DNA of 64,000 nt from Paractinoplanes ferrugineus (GTDB taxonomy: Bacteria; Actinomycetota; Actinomycetes; Mycobacteriales; Micromonosporaceae). This document shows positions 17,567 through 25,791 of this stretch, piece after piece (the first letter of the stretch is position 1; each line of letters begins with the position of its first letter). The notes beneath the pieces were generated by a model. The model did not search any database. It saw only the letters and a list, made by a program, of their open reading frames with translations, and was not told the origin of the DNA. Position numbers and translations under genes: made by a program. The stretch is from assembly GCF_016862195.1 (NCBI RefSeq), contig NZ_BOMM01000040.1:62001-126000 (forward strand). Reading direction: 5' to 3'.

Positions 17567-19572
17567 TCCGCTACGAGCGCGCGGCGGACGGGATCGTCAC
17601 CCTCACCATCGACGACCCCGACCAGTCCGCGAACACGATGAACGTCGCCTACGCGGCCGCCATGACCGAGGCGCTGGACCGGCTGGAGGCCGAGCGCGAC
17701 GACGTCACCGGGGTGATCGTGACCAGCGCGAAGACGACGTTCTTCGCCGGCGGCGACGTGCCGATGATGAGCCGGGTGACCGAGGCCGAGGTCCCCGAGC
17801 TCTTCGAGCTGCTCACCACCGTCAAGCGGGACCTGCGCCGGCTCGAGACGTACGGGCGACCGGTCGTCGCCGCGATCAACGGGGCCGCGCTCGGCGGTGG
17901 GCTGGAGATCGCGCTCGCCTGCCACCACCGGATCGCCCTGGACGCGAAGGGGACCCGGCTCGGCTTCCCCGAGGTGACCCTCGGCCTGCTGCCGGGAGCC
18001 GGCGGCGTGACCCGCACCGTCCGGCTGCTCGGCCTCGCCCCGGCCCTGACGAGCTGGCTGCTCACCGGGCGCCGGTTCAAGCCCGCCGACGCCCGGGAGA
18101 ACGGCCTGGTCGACGAGGTCGCGGCGACCGAGGACGAGATGATCGCCAAGGCCCGGGCCTGGATCGCCGCCAACCCGGCGGCCACCCAGCCCTACGACCG
18201 GCCGGGCTACCGGATGCCGGGTGGCACGCCGAGCCACCCCAGGCTCGCCGCCCAGCTGCCCGCCTTCGCGGCCACGCTGCGCAAACAGCTCAAGGGCAAC
18301 CGGCTGCCGGCGCCCGAGGCGATCCTGGCGACCGCCGTCGAGGGCGCCCAGGTCGACCTCGACACCGCCCTGATGATCGAGACCCGCCGCCTGATCACGC
18401 TGCTCACCGGGCCGATCGCCAAGAACATGATGGGCGCGCTGTTCTTCGACATGCGGGCGGTCAACGGTGGCCTGGCCCGGCCCCGGGTGGCCACCCTGCC
18501 GGCGACCCGGATCGCGGTGCTCGGCGCCGGGATGATGGGCGCCGGGATCGCCCAGGCCTGTGCCCGCGCCGGCCTGCCGGTGGTCGTCAAGGACGTGACG
18601 CCCGAGCTCGCCGCCCGCGCCGCCGGCCCCGGCATCATCACCACCGCCGACGTCGACGACCTGCGCGGCTGCGACGTGGTGATCGAGGCGGTCTTCGAGG
18701 ACCCGGCCCTGAAGGCCGAGGTGTTCGCCGAGGTCGAGCCGGTTCTCGCGCCCGGCGCGCTGCTCGCCTCCAACACCTCCACGCTGCCCATCACCGGCCT
18801 GGCCGAGTCGGTCGGCCGGCCCGCCGACTTCATCGGCATGCACTTCTTCTCCCCGGTCGGCAAGATGCCGCTGCTGGAGATCGTGGTCGGCGAGCGCACC
18901 CGCGACGAGGCCGTGGCCCGCGCGTTCGACCTGGGCCGGCGCCTCGGCAAGACACCGATCGTGGTCAACGACGGGCTGGGCTTCTTCACCAGCCGGGTGA
19001 TCGGCAAGTTCATCGACGAGGCGATCGGGATGCTCACCGAGGGCGTCCCGGCCCCGTCGATCGAGCAGGCCGCCCTCCAGGCGGGCTACCCGACCGGTCC
19101 GCTCGCTCTCGCCGACGAGGTCAGCCTCGCCCTGGTGCAGCGGATCCGCCGGCAGTTCGAGGCGGCCGCCGGCGACACGTTCGAGCGACAGCCGTCGCAC
19201 GACCTGGTGGACCGGATGGTCGACGAGCACGGCCGGCCGGGGCGCGCGGGCGGGGCGGGCTTCTACGCGTACGCGGCCGGCAAGCGCACCGGCCTCTGGC
19301 CGGGCCTCGCCCAGCTCGCCACCGACGAAGGCCGCGGTGTTCCGTTCGCCGACCTGCGGGACCGTTTCCTGTTCGCGGAGGCGATCGACGCGCAGCGGTG
19401 CCTGGCCGAGGGGGTGCTGCGCACCGAGGAGGACGGCAACGTCGGGTCGATCCTCGGCATCGGCTACCCGGCCTGGACCGGCGGGGTGCTGCGGTTCGCC
19501 CGGCACGACGATTTCCCCGGCCGGGCGGCCGAGCTGGCCGAACGCTACGGCGAACGGTTCGTCCGGTCGTGA
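17563..19572 (+). CDS. fadB: FadB/FadJ-type enoyl-CoA hydratase / 3-hydroxyacyl-CoA dehydrogenase fusion
   Basis: A 669-residue bifunctional enzyme. Crotonase part (1-300): oxyanion loop FAGGDVPMM, the two Glu in GGGLEIALACHHR and GFPEVTLGLLPGAGG. Dehydrogenase part (from about 320): NAD loop VLGAGMMGAGIAQACARAG, catalytic His in IGMHFFSPVGKMPLLE, Asn in VVNDGLGFFTSR; the C-terminal helical repeat ends in GIGYPAWTGGV. After the Rossmann strand VVVKDVTPEL the chain goes to GIITTADVDDLRGCDVVIEA with about 40-50 residues fewer than usual, dropping the helix pair that follows the first Rossmann unit and explaining the shorter total (FadB about 715). Catalytic residues remain. Coupled by ATGA/GTGA overlaps on both sides. 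Confidence 0.9.
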   Translation: MIRYERAADGIVTLTIDDPDQSANTMNVAYAAAMTEALDRLEAERDDVTGVIVTSAKTTFFAGGDVPMMSRVTEAEVPELFELLTTVKRDLRRLETYGRPVVAAINGAALGGGLEIALACHHRIALDAKGTRLGFPEVTLGLLPGAGGVTRTVRLLGLAPALTSWLLTGRRFKPADARENGLVDEVAATEDEMIAKARAWIAANPAATQPYDRPGYRMPGGTPSHPRLAAQLPAFAATLRKQLKGNRLPAPEAILATAVEGAQVDLDTALMIETRRLITLLTGPIAKNMMGALFFDMRAVNGGLARPRVATLPATRIAVLGAGMMGAGIAQACARAGLPVVVKDVTPELAARAAGPGIITTADVDDLRGCDVVIEAVFEDPALKAEVFAEVEPVLAPGALLASNTSTLPITGLAESVGRPADFIGMHFFSPVGKMPLLEIVVGERTRDEAVARAFDLGRRLGKTPIVVNDGLGFFTSRVIGKFIDEAIGMLTEGVPAPSIEQAALQAGYPTGPLALADEVSLALVQRIRRQFEAAAGDTFERQPSHDLVDRMVDEHGRPGRAGGAGFYAYAAGKRTGLWPGLAQLATDEGRGVPFADLRDRFLFAEAIDAQRCLAEGVLRTEEDGNVGSILGIGYPAWTGGVLRFARHDDFPGRAAELAERYGERFVRS

Positions 19573-20645
19573 GCGGTCCGCTGGCCGGGGTCCGGGTCGT
19601 CGAGCTCGCCGGGCTGGCCCCCGGCCCGTTCGGCTGCATGATCCTCGCCGATCTCGGCGCCGACGTCGTCCTGGTCGACCGGCCCGGTGGCCCCGGCATG
19701 GCTCCGCCACCGGGACCGCTGCAGCGCGGCCGGCGCGCCCTCGCCCTCGACCTCAAGTCCGAAGCCGGCGTCGCCGAGCTGTTCCGCCTCGTCGAGCGCG
19801 CCGACGTCCTGGTCGAGGGCTACCGGCCCGGCGTCGCCGAGCGCCTCGGCCTCGGCCCGCTCGACTGCGAGAAGATCAATCCCAGGCTGGTGTACGCGCG
19901 GATGACCGGCTGGGGTCAGGACGGCCCGTTCGCGTCCCGGGCCGGGCACGACATCGACTACATCGCGTTGTCCGGCGCCCTCGAACCGATCGGGCGGGCC
20001 GGACAACGTCCGCACGCCCCGCTCAACCTGATCGGCGACTTCGCGGGCGGCGGCATGCTGATGGCGGTCGGCGTCCTCGCCGCCCTGGTGGAACGTTCCG
20101 CCTCCGGGCGCGGCCAGGTCGTCGACGCCGCCATGGTCGACGGGTCGGCGCTGCTCACGACGTTCGTCCACGGCCTGAGCGCGGCCGGGATGTGGCCGTT
20201 CCCGCGCGGCCGGAACCTGCTCGACGGCGGCGCACCGTTCTACGACACGTACGCCTGCTCGGACGGCGGTTTCGTGGCCGTCGGCGCCCTGGAACCGCCG
20301 TTCTACGCCGCCCTGCTCGACGGGCTGGGACTGGCCGGGGAGGAGCTGCCGGCCCAGCACGACCGGGACGGCTGGCCCGTACTCCGGGAACGCTTCTCCT
20401 CGATCTTCGCCACCCGCGGCCGGGACGAGTGGGCCGACCTGTTCGCCGGCACCGACGCCTGCGTCGCCCCGGTCCTGGCCCCCGGCGAGGCCGCCGGCCA
20501 CCCGCACAACCAGGCCCGGAACGCGTTCGTCGAGGTCGGCGGGATCATCCAGCCGGCGCCCGCCCCACGGTTCGGGCGCACCCCGCCCGGCACGCCGCGG
20601 CCGGTGGCCGGGACCACCGTCGACGAGGTCCTCGCCACCTGGTGA
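19569..20645 (+). CDS. CaiB/BaiF family CoA-transferase, alpha-methylacyl-CoA racemase type
   Basis: A 358-residue class III CoA-transferase fold. The sequence around AGHDIDYIALSG (His) and NLIGDFAGGGM (Asp) matches the His/Asp proton-shuttle pair of alpha-methylacyl-CoA racemase, and ARMTGWGQDGP is the family signature. Racemases let 2-methyl-branched acyl-CoA, in the wrong configuration for the dehydrogenase, enter beta-oxidation. Fourth gene of the TetR-controlled operon; GTGA overlap with fadB. Context suggests branched fatty acid or sterol side-chain breakdown, which is inference. Confidence 0.85.
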   Translation: MSGPLAGVRVVELAGLAPGPFGCMILADLGADVVLVDRPGGPGMAPPPGPLQRGRRALALDLKSEAGVAELFRLVERADVLVEGYRPGVAERLGLGPLDCEKINPRLVYARMTGWGQDGPFASRAGHDIDYIALSGALEPIGRAGQRPHAPLNLIGDFAGGGMLMAVGVLAALVERSASGRGQVVDAAMVDGSALLTTFVHGLSAAGMWPFPRGRNLLDGGAPFYDTYACSDGGFVAVGALEPPFYAALLDGLGLAGEELPAQHDRDGWPVLRERFSSIFATRGRDEWADLFAGTDACVAPVLAPGEAAGHPHNQARNAFVEVGGIIQPAPAPRFGRTPPGTPRPVAGTTVDEVLATW

Positions 20646-20789
20646 ACCCTCAAGACGCCACCCCGCGAGCCGAACCTTGCGGGGATGAGCAAGACACCCG
20701 AACCGTCGGTCCGGCGACGGCGGCGCACCCTGGAGGCCGCGCTCTCCCGCGGCTGACCCGTCAGCGCCTGCGGGCGGGCCGCGGCCCGG
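20646..20789. other. Short gap with a 23-codon basic frame
   Basis: Between the fad operon and the next minus-strand gene there is only a short plus-strand frame (ATG 20686 to TGA 20757, Arg-rich middle). It has a purine stretch (GCGGGG) 1-2 bases upstream of ATG, too close for a normal site. I see no hairpin with a T-run. It could be chance. Confidence 0.2.
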
Positions 20790-21536
20790 TCACATGCGGG
20801 CCTTGAGCACGTCGATCTCGCAGCCCGGGGCGGCCGGGTCGAAACCGTGCCCGGCCAGCCAGCGCACGTTGAGCAGGCTCCGCAACGACCACCAGCCGCG
20901 GATCACGTCGGCGTCGGCCTCCGGCCCGTAACCGGCGAGGACGTCGGCCAGGCGCTCCTCGTGCCCCAGCGTCAGCCCGGCCAGGTCGGCCATCGGGTCA
21001 CCCGGCGCCGCCTCGGACCAGTCGATCACGCCGGTGACCTCGTCACCCTCGACGAAGACGTGGGTGATCTGCATGTCGCCGTGCACGAAGACCGGGGTGA
21101 ACGGCCGGAACGCCGCCTCGGCGACCCGGCGGTTACGCGCGACCAGGTCGGCGGGCAGGATGGCGGAGCTCACCAGCAGCTCGCACTCGACCTCGAGTTC
21201 GGCCGCCACCTCGTCGAGGCTCCGCCCGGGCCACGGCGGCAGCGGCGCGTCGTGCAGCTTGCGGAGGGCGGCCCCGGCGGCGGCCCACGCCGCCGGCGAC
21301 GCGGGCGACGGTTCGCCGAGGCGGCCCAGGGCCGTGCCCGGCACGGCGGCGATGGCCAGCACGTTCGGCTTCTGCCACAGCACCCGCGGGGCCGGGATCG
21401 GCGCCATCGCGATCGCCGCCACCTCCCGGTCGATGCGCGTCTGCACGGTGTCGACCTTGAGGAACACGTCCCCGAGGCGCAGGGTGGTGCGCTCACTGTG
21501 CGCGACGACGACGGCGATCTCGTCCATGGCGGCCAT
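20790..21536 (-). CDS. Aminoglycoside phosphotransferase-family kinase
   Basis: A 248-residue APH/choline-kinase fold protein. The N-lobe has DVFLKVDTVQTRIDREVAAI with an ATP-anchoring Lys; the Brenner motif reads FVHGDMQITHVFV (Asp present, His replacing the usual Asn), and the metal site is VIDWSEAAPGDPMADLA. GDMQITH is typical of many actinomycete APH paralogues of unknown substrate, so resistance should not be assumed. ATG 21536 or 21527 could start it. It stands alone, convergent with the fad operon. Confidence 0.75.
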   Translation of the reverse strand: MAAMDEIAVVVAHSERTTLRLGDVFLKVDTVQTRIDREVAAIAMAPIPAPRVLWQKPNVLAIAAVPGTALGRLGEPSPASPAAWAAAGAALRKLHDAPLPPWPGRSLDEVAAELEVECELLVSSAILPADLVARNRRVAEAAFRPFTPVFVHGDMQITHVFVEGDEVTGVIDWSEAAPGDPMADLAGLTLGHEERLADVLAGYGPEADADVIRGWWSLRSLLNVRWLAGHGFDPAAPGCEIDVLKARM

Positions 21537-21569
21537 TCTGGCCGGGCCGCTCCGCCGTCGTCACCCGGT

Positions 21570-22439
21570 TTACCCGGTCGCGGTCGACGCCGCCACCAGG
21601 CGGGCCACCGCTTCCGGTGGGGCCTGCGGCAGGAACAGCGACGGCTCGACCAGCTCCACCTCGAGGACGCACGCCTTGCCGTCGTCGTCGCGAACCAGAT
21701 CGACCCGCGCGTACAGCGGAACACCGAACCGGCTGGTCACGATGTCGATCACGCGGCGGGCCACCGCGATCTGCTCGTCGTCGGCGACGTACGGCGCGTT
21801 GGTCTCCTCGGCGAACAGTTCGTCGATCACCCCGGCGCGGGGCAGCGCGACCCGCTTGCCGGCGGCATGGCTGTACTGACCGGCGAAGAACACCAGCGGC
21901 CACTCGCCGTCCACCTCGACCGACTTGAGCAACGGCTGAATCAGCACACTCGCCCCACCCTCGTGCAGCCGGCGCACGTGCGCCCGCGCCACGTCGTGCT
22001 CGGCCGGTCCGTAGCCGGCCGCGTCCCGGCTGCCGGCGCCGATCGCCGGCTTCACCACGAACTCGCCGTCGGGAAACACCGGCTCCTCCCCCGACCCCGG
22101 CTCGGCGAACACGGTCGGGGTGACCGGCACGCCGGCGGCGTCGAGCTCGGCGAGATAGTGCTTGTCGAGACTCCACCGCACCATCGGCACCGGATTGCGC
22201 AGATCCGTCACCTCGGCCACCGCGTCGAGCCACCGCCTGAACTCCCCGAGCCGCTGCGGATAGTCCCAGGTCGACCGCAACACGACCCGGTCGTACGAAG
22301 CCCACCGCACCGCCGGGTCGTCCCAGTTCACCACCTCGGCCTCGACCCCGGCCGCCCGCAGCGCGGGCAGCGCCAGTTCCTCGTCCTCGTCGAGCCCGCG
22401 GGCCTCCCGAGCCGACACCCACGCAAGCCGTCGCACCAC
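21570..22439 (-). CDS. ATP-grasp-fold ligase
   Basis: A 289-residue protein resembling ATP-grasp enzymes of the RimK/DcsG style. The pre-ATP-grasp domain begins RRLAWVSAREARGLDEDEEL and continues to WDDPAVRWASYDRVVLRSTWDYP; the ATP-binding part has EFVVKPAIGAGSRDAA and the metal-binding end LYARVDLVRDDDGKACVLEVELVEPSLFL. Family members join amino acids or peptides to carboxylates; substrate unknown. GTG 22439 is 9 bases from AAAGGGGA; GTG 22448 is directly adjacent to it and less likely. It overlaps the end of the upstream frame. Confidence 0.82.
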   Translation of the reverse strand: MVRRLAWVSAREARGLDEDEELALPALRAAGVEAEVVNWDDPAVRWASYDRVVLRSTWDYPQRLGEFRRWLDAVAEVTDLRNPVPMVRWSLDKHYLAELDAAGVPVTPTVFAEPGSGEEPVFPDGEFVVKPAIGAGSRDAAGYGPAEHDVARAHVRRLHEGGASVLIQPLLKSVEVDGEWPLVFFAGQYSHAAGKRVALPRAGVIDELFAEETNAPYVADDEQIAVARRVIDIVTSRFGVPLYARVDLVRDDDGKACVLEVELVEPSLFLPQAPPEAVARLVAASTATG

Positions 22440-22768
22440 AGCCCGCACTCCCCTTTCTCCACCCACGGCACGTCCGCCGGCCGCAACCATTCCGGCCGGG
22501 CTCTCTCGTCTTCCCGACGCGCGAGCCCGTCGAGCCACTCGGCCGGCTGTTCGTCCGGGAAGTTCTGTCCGCCGCCGTGGACCACGCCCTCGTCGATCCG
22601 GTCGAGCTGATATCCGGCGAGGTCGGCGACCGGGCCGCGCAGCAGAAAGACCTCGGCGTCGACGCGGGCGCCGCGCACCCGCAGCACCCAGGTGGCGTCC
22701 ATGCCGGCCGGGTCGAACGACCCCTCGACCTGGGCCGCCGGGCGCCGGGCCGCGACATCGCGCAGCAC
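22328..22768 (-). CDS. Probable small protein of unknown function overlapping the ATP-grasp gene
   Basis: A frame of up to 146 residues between the exonuclease and ATP-grasp genes has coding-like composition in its first 110 residues (RDVAARRPAAQVEGSFDPAG, VRGARVDAEVFLLRGPVADL, GGGQNFPDEQPAEWLDGLA). The tail after about 22440 looks like a shadow of the ATP-grasp gene, so the real protein may end earlier in evolution or the overlap of 112 bp may be genuine. I do not recognise the family. The start is uncertain (GTG 22768; GAGGGA lies about 10-15 bases further upstream). Confidence 0.45.
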   Translation of the reverse strand: MLRDVAARRPAAQVEGSFDPAGMDATWVLRVRGARVDAEVFLLRGPVADLAGYQLDRIDEGVVHGGGQNFPDEQPAEWLDGLARREDERARPEWLRPADVPWVEKGECGLWCDGLRGCRLGRPAGSTRTRNWRCPRCGRPGSRPRW

Positions 22769-22799
22769 AAAGCCCAGCGCTTCGGTACGTTCCCTCGGC

Positions 22800-23402
22800 C
22801 TACGGTGGGCCGGCGCTCGGCGCGGCCGTGAGATCGAAGATCGGCAGGCCCATTTCGCGCAGGTGGCGCAGGGTTTCGAGGATCGAGTGGCAGTCCTCGA
22901 GCGCGTCATGATTCGACTCGATCGGCCCCGGCCGCCCGAGCGCACCGGCCAGGCTCCCGGCGGCGAGAGGCACGGTCGACGGCAGGACCCGATTGAGGTA
23001 CGGCCGGATGTTGACGAACGGCGGCAGCGGCCCGGCCGTACGGCGCCCCGGCGGATACTGCAGCACCAGGTTCTCGCCCAGGATCACCATGTCGTTGCCG
23101 TACGAGAGGGCATAGCCCCCGTCGCAGAACTTGAGGAAGAGGTCGAGCGCCTCGGCGAAGCCGACTCCCCGCTCGGTGATCGCGTCCTGGCTGATGCCGG
23201 TGAGCTGTTGGAAGAAGGCCGAGAGCCGAGGATTGCGCACCGGCTGCACCAGCACCTCGAACTCGCCGTCGAGGGCGAGCGTCACCGGGTCGACCCGTAC
23301 CGCTCCGATCTGGACGATCTCCCGGAACTCATCCGCCCCGGTCCACCCGCGGTCCTGCGCACCGACCCAGGTCGTGTACTCGAGGTCGAAGATCACGATC
23401 AC
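22800..23402 (-). CDS. DEDDh 3'-5' exonuclease (ERI-1/KapD-like)
   Basis: A 200-residue exonuclease domain. ExoI: IVIFDLEYTTWVG supplies the Asp/Glu pair; ExoII: SYGNDMVILGENL; ExoIII: HDALEDCHSILETL gives the DEDDh His and last Asp. It has the extended inserts of the ERI-1/KapD branch rather than the short DnaQ form. It probably trims RNA or DNA 3' ends; the substrate is not readable. Stand-alone gene, about 140 bp from the SnoaL-like gene. Confidence 0.85.
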   Translation of the reverse strand: MIVIFDLEYTTWVGAQDRGWTGADEFREIVQIGAVRVDPVTLALDGEFEVLVQPVRNPRLSAFFQQLTGISQDAITERGVGFAEALDLFLKFCDGGYALSYGNDMVILGENLVLQYPPGRRTAGPLPPFVNIRPYLNRVLPSTVPLAAGSLAGALGRPGPIESNHDALEDCHSILETLRHLREMGLPIFDLTAAPSAGPP

Positions 23403-23548
23403 GCCCCCACGCTACCGACCACCGGCCCGATCCTCACCATGCCACCCGGCCAAGATCGACACAACTTCCCCGGGAGGCGCCGCACCAAGCGGGTCGGCGG
23501 CGCCCCGGCCGGCCGGGGCGGCCCTCGGCTGCCCCGGCCGGCGATGGC

Positions 23549-23872
23549 TCAGACCGGGGCGATCGCGAGGTCGATGACCTGGTCGTCCTTGATGCCGAAC
23601 ACGAACGAGAAGGACAGCGGCCCGCCGGGGAAGTCGCCGTCCCCGGAGGCCACCAGCCGGTCGCCCGCGAACGAGGTCGGGGTGAGCACGATCTTGGGAG
23701 TGATCAGATGACTCTGGACCCACTCGCGGATCTCGGCCCCGCCGGTCCAGGTCTTCCCGTCATCGCCCACGGTGGCTCCCTCGCCGAAGACCGCGACCAG
23801 GGCGTTCGCGTCGTGCGCGTTGGTGGCCGCGATGAAGTTCTCGACGGCCTTGGGCAGCGTGATGTCGTTCAT
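23549..23872 (-). CDS. SnoaL-like / NTF2-fold protein
   Basis: A 107-residue single NTF2-fold domain: AVENFIAATNAHDANALVAVF, TWTGGAEIREWVQSH and FVFGIKDDQVIDLAIAP. Such proteins are small enzymes or binding proteins; in operons with SDR enzymes they are often isomerases or simply conserved partners. ATG 23872 follows CGGAGAG by 6 bases. It lies 45 bp downstream of the SDR gene on the same strand and is probably cotranscribed, so it is controlled by the TetR at 24818. Confidence 0.8.
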   Translation of the reverse strand: MNDITLPKAVENFIAATNAHDANALVAVFGEGATVGDDGKTWTGGAEIREWVQSHLITPKIVLTPTSFAGDRLVASGDGDFPGGPLSFSFVFGIKDDQVIDLAIAPV

Positions 23873-23917
23873 TTCAACTCTCCGTTTCTCGGGTGTCAGG
23901 ATTCGGGGCGACACGGC

Positions 23918-24748
23918 TCAGAAGTCCGCGCTGCGGGACAGCTTCTCGTTGGCGCGCAGCTCCGCGAGTGCGTTCTCGTGCATCTCGACCACGGCGTCGT
24001 AGCCGGAGTTGCCGAGCACGAGCCGGTGCGGCGGGACGGGTGCGTTCATCGCGTTGAGCACGGCCTGCACGCCGCGAACAGGATCACCGGGCTGCTTGCC
24101 GTCGGCGTCCACGAAGGCCGCCTTGACCGTCTCGACCATCGGCACGTAGGCGTCGACGGTCTCGGTGACGGGCTCGTTCTGGAAGTAGGAGAAGGCACTG
24201 GTGCGGAAGGCTCCCGGTTCCACCGCGAGCACGCGCACACCGAACGGCTCGACTTCCTGGCGCAGGGTCTCGGTGAGTCCTTCGATCGCGAACTTCGCCG
24301 CCGCGTAGTAGCCGAAGCCCTGTGCGCCGACGAGGCCGGCCACCGACGACATGTTCACGATCCAGCCGTCGCCGCGTGCCCGCATGCCGGGCAGGACCGC
24401 GTGCATCAGGTCGACGACGGCGAACAGGTTGAGGTCGAAGGTGCGGCGGATCGTCTCGCCGGGGGCGCCCTCGATCGAGCCGTACCAGCCGCGGCCGGCG
24501 CTGTTGACGAGCACGTCGATGCCGCCGAACCGCTCCTCGGCCCGCCGCACCGCCGCCCGTACCTGGTCGGCGTCGGTGACGTCGAGCTGCAGAACCAGGA
24601 CCCGGTCGCCGTACGGCTCGGCCCATTCCCGCAGTTCAGAGGGCCGGCGTGCGGTCACCGCCACCTGGTCTCCCTGGGCCAGTGCGGCCTCGGCGTAGGC
24701 CTGGCCGAACGCTCCGGGCGTCGCACCCGTGATGAACCAAGTTCTCAT
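23918..24748 (-). CDS. Short-chain dehydrogenase/reductase
   Basis: A 276-residue classical SDR. The NADP loop reads TGATPGAFG in place of TGxxxGIG (Phe for Ile), followed by ARRPSELRE and the LDVTDADQV acid. The catalytic set is present: Asn in DLNLFAV, Ser in NMSSVAG, and Tyr/Lys in YYAAAKFAIEG. The C-terminus (VVEMHENALAELRANEKLS) resembles oxidoreductases related to YusZ/ketoacyl reductase-like proteins. Divergent from the TetR gene; the 69-bp gap holds operator-like repeats, so induction by an SDR substrate is likely (inference). Confidence 0.87.
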   Translation of the reverse strand: MRTWFITGATPGAFGQAYAEAALAQGDQVAVTARRPSELREWAEPYGDRVLVLQLDVTDADQVRAAVRRAEERFGGIDVLVNSAGRGWYGSIEGAPGETIRRTFDLNLFAVVDLMHAVLPGMRARGDGWIVNMSSVAGLVGAQGFGYYAAAKFAIEGLTETLRQEVEPFGVRVLAVEPGAFRTSAFSYFQNEPVTETVDAYVPMVETVKAAFVDADGKQPGDPVRGVQAVLNAMNAPVPPHRLVLGNSGYDAVVEMHENALAELRANEKLSRSADF

Positions 24749-24764
24749 GGCTTTCCCCTCTCGC

Positions 24765-24813
24765 TATAGCAGCGCTACAGGAGGCAATGTAGCGCTACAT
24801 GCGCTAATGTAGC
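24765..24813. promoter_or_regulatory. Operator cluster between SDR and TetR genes
   Basis: A perfect 14-bp palindrome ATGTAGCGCTACAT lies at 24787-24800. A second imperfect copy (TAGCAGCGCTACA, about 24766-24779) lies to the left and a half-site (GCTAATGTAGC, 24803-24813) to the right. The three copies fill the 69-bp divergent gap, as expected for TetR autoregulation and control of the SDR/SnoaL unit. Confidence 0.75.
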
Positions 24814-24817
24814 AAGC

Positions 24818-25474
24818 ATGCAGAACGCACGGGATCGGCTCCTGCTCGCCGCGGCGGAGTTGCTGGAGAGTGGCAGCACGGTGTCCACGAGGGCGGTGTG
24901 CGACCAGGCCGGGGTGCAGGCCCCGACGCTGTACCACCACTTCGGCAGCAAGCAGGGCCTGATCGACGCCGTGGCGAACCACGGCTTCACCCAGTACACG
25001 GCGGTCGAGAAGTCCGGCGACCCACTGGTCGACCTGCGCGCGGGCTGGGACCGGCACGTGCGGTTCGGGCTGGAGCACCCGTCGTTCTACGGGCTGCTGT
25101 ACGGCCGCGCCGAACCGGGAAGGGTCTGCGCCGTCACCGCTCCCGCGCACGCCGCGTTGCGTGAGCGGTTCACCGCCGCAGCGGCCCAGGGCCTGCTCAA
25201 GGTGCCGGCGGCGGACGCCGCCGAACAGCTGTTCGCCGCCAACATCGGCATCACGCTCACCCTGATCAGCCAACCGGAGCCGGATCTCGGGCTGTCCGAA
25301 CGCGTCCGCGAGTCCGCGCTGGCCGGAGTCCTGCACACCCCCTCGGCCGACGCGCCCGCGACCCGGGCAAGCACCGCGTTGACGTTGCGCGCGCTGGTCG
25401 ACAACGACCCCGGCGACCTCACCCCCGGCGAACGCGGACTGCTCGCCGAGCTGCTGGAGCGCCTGGCTCGCTAG
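24818..25474 (+). CDS. TetR-family regulator of the SDR/SnoaL unit
   Basis: A 218-residue protein with a TetR helix-turn-helix (NARDRLLLAAAELLESGSTV, AVCDQAGVQAPTLYHHFGSKQGLID). The C-terminal half has the TetR_C-type helical bundle (WDRHVRFGLEHPSFYGLLYG). It is divergent from the SDR gene across the palindromic operator cluster. The stop overlaps the end of a small convergent membrane-protein gene by 3 bases. Confidence 0.88.
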   Translation: MQNARDRLLLAAAELLESGSTVSTRAVCDQAGVQAPTLYHHFGSKQGLIDAVANHGFTQYTAVEKSGDPLVDLRAGWDRHVRFGLEHPSFYGLLYGRAEPGRVCAVTAPAHAALRERFTAAAAQGLLKVPAADAAEQLFAANIGITLTLISQPEPDLGLSERVRESALAGVLHTPSADAPATRASTALTLRALVDNDPGDLTPGERGLLAELLERLAR

Positions 25475-25638
25475 TAGAGCGCGGCGGTCACCGCACCGGC
25501 GACGGCGAGCACCGCTCCCCCGCCCAGCAGGGCGACACAGAGCCGGTTGAGGTTGCGGCCGGAGACGGCGGGCTGATCGAGTACGGCGAGGGCCACGCCC
25601 CAGGCGACAGCGACCGCGCCGAGCAGATACTGGAGCAC
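25471..25638 (-). CDS. Small two-helix membrane protein
   Basis: A 55-residue protein from GTG 25638 to TAG. Two hydrophobic segments (LLGAVAVAWGVALAVL and VALLGGGAVLAVAGAVTAAL) flank a polar turn (DQPAVSGRNLNR), giving a hairpin topology. Third codon positions are almost all G/C, which supports coding. No family recognised. It ends inside the stop region of the convergent TetR gene. Confidence 0.6.
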   Translation of the reverse strand: MLQYLLGAVAVAWGVALAVLDQPAVSGRNLNRLCVALLGGGAVLAVAGAVTAALY

Positions 25639-25791
25639 GTCAGCCCACCGGCCGATCGACCTGCGTCATCATGCTTCTCCGTTCGTCGACCGGATGAGCC
25701 TGCGACGCGGCGGTGGCCGGCAACTGACCGCCCGGCGACCGGAAAGTGACGACTGGCGATACGGCACGACGCATCCCCGGCCGACGGCGCC

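Noticed and set aside
16861..19710. Long minus-strand open frame (about 950 codons) over the fad operon
   Set aside because: Antisense shadow with Arg/Gly/Asp-rich low-complexity translation; the plus strand encodes recognisable thiolase and FadB.
20790..21536. Aminoglycoside-resistance gene
   Set aside because: Brenner Asn is replaced by His and the context is unrelated to resistance; the APH fold covers many substrates, so no resistance is claimed.
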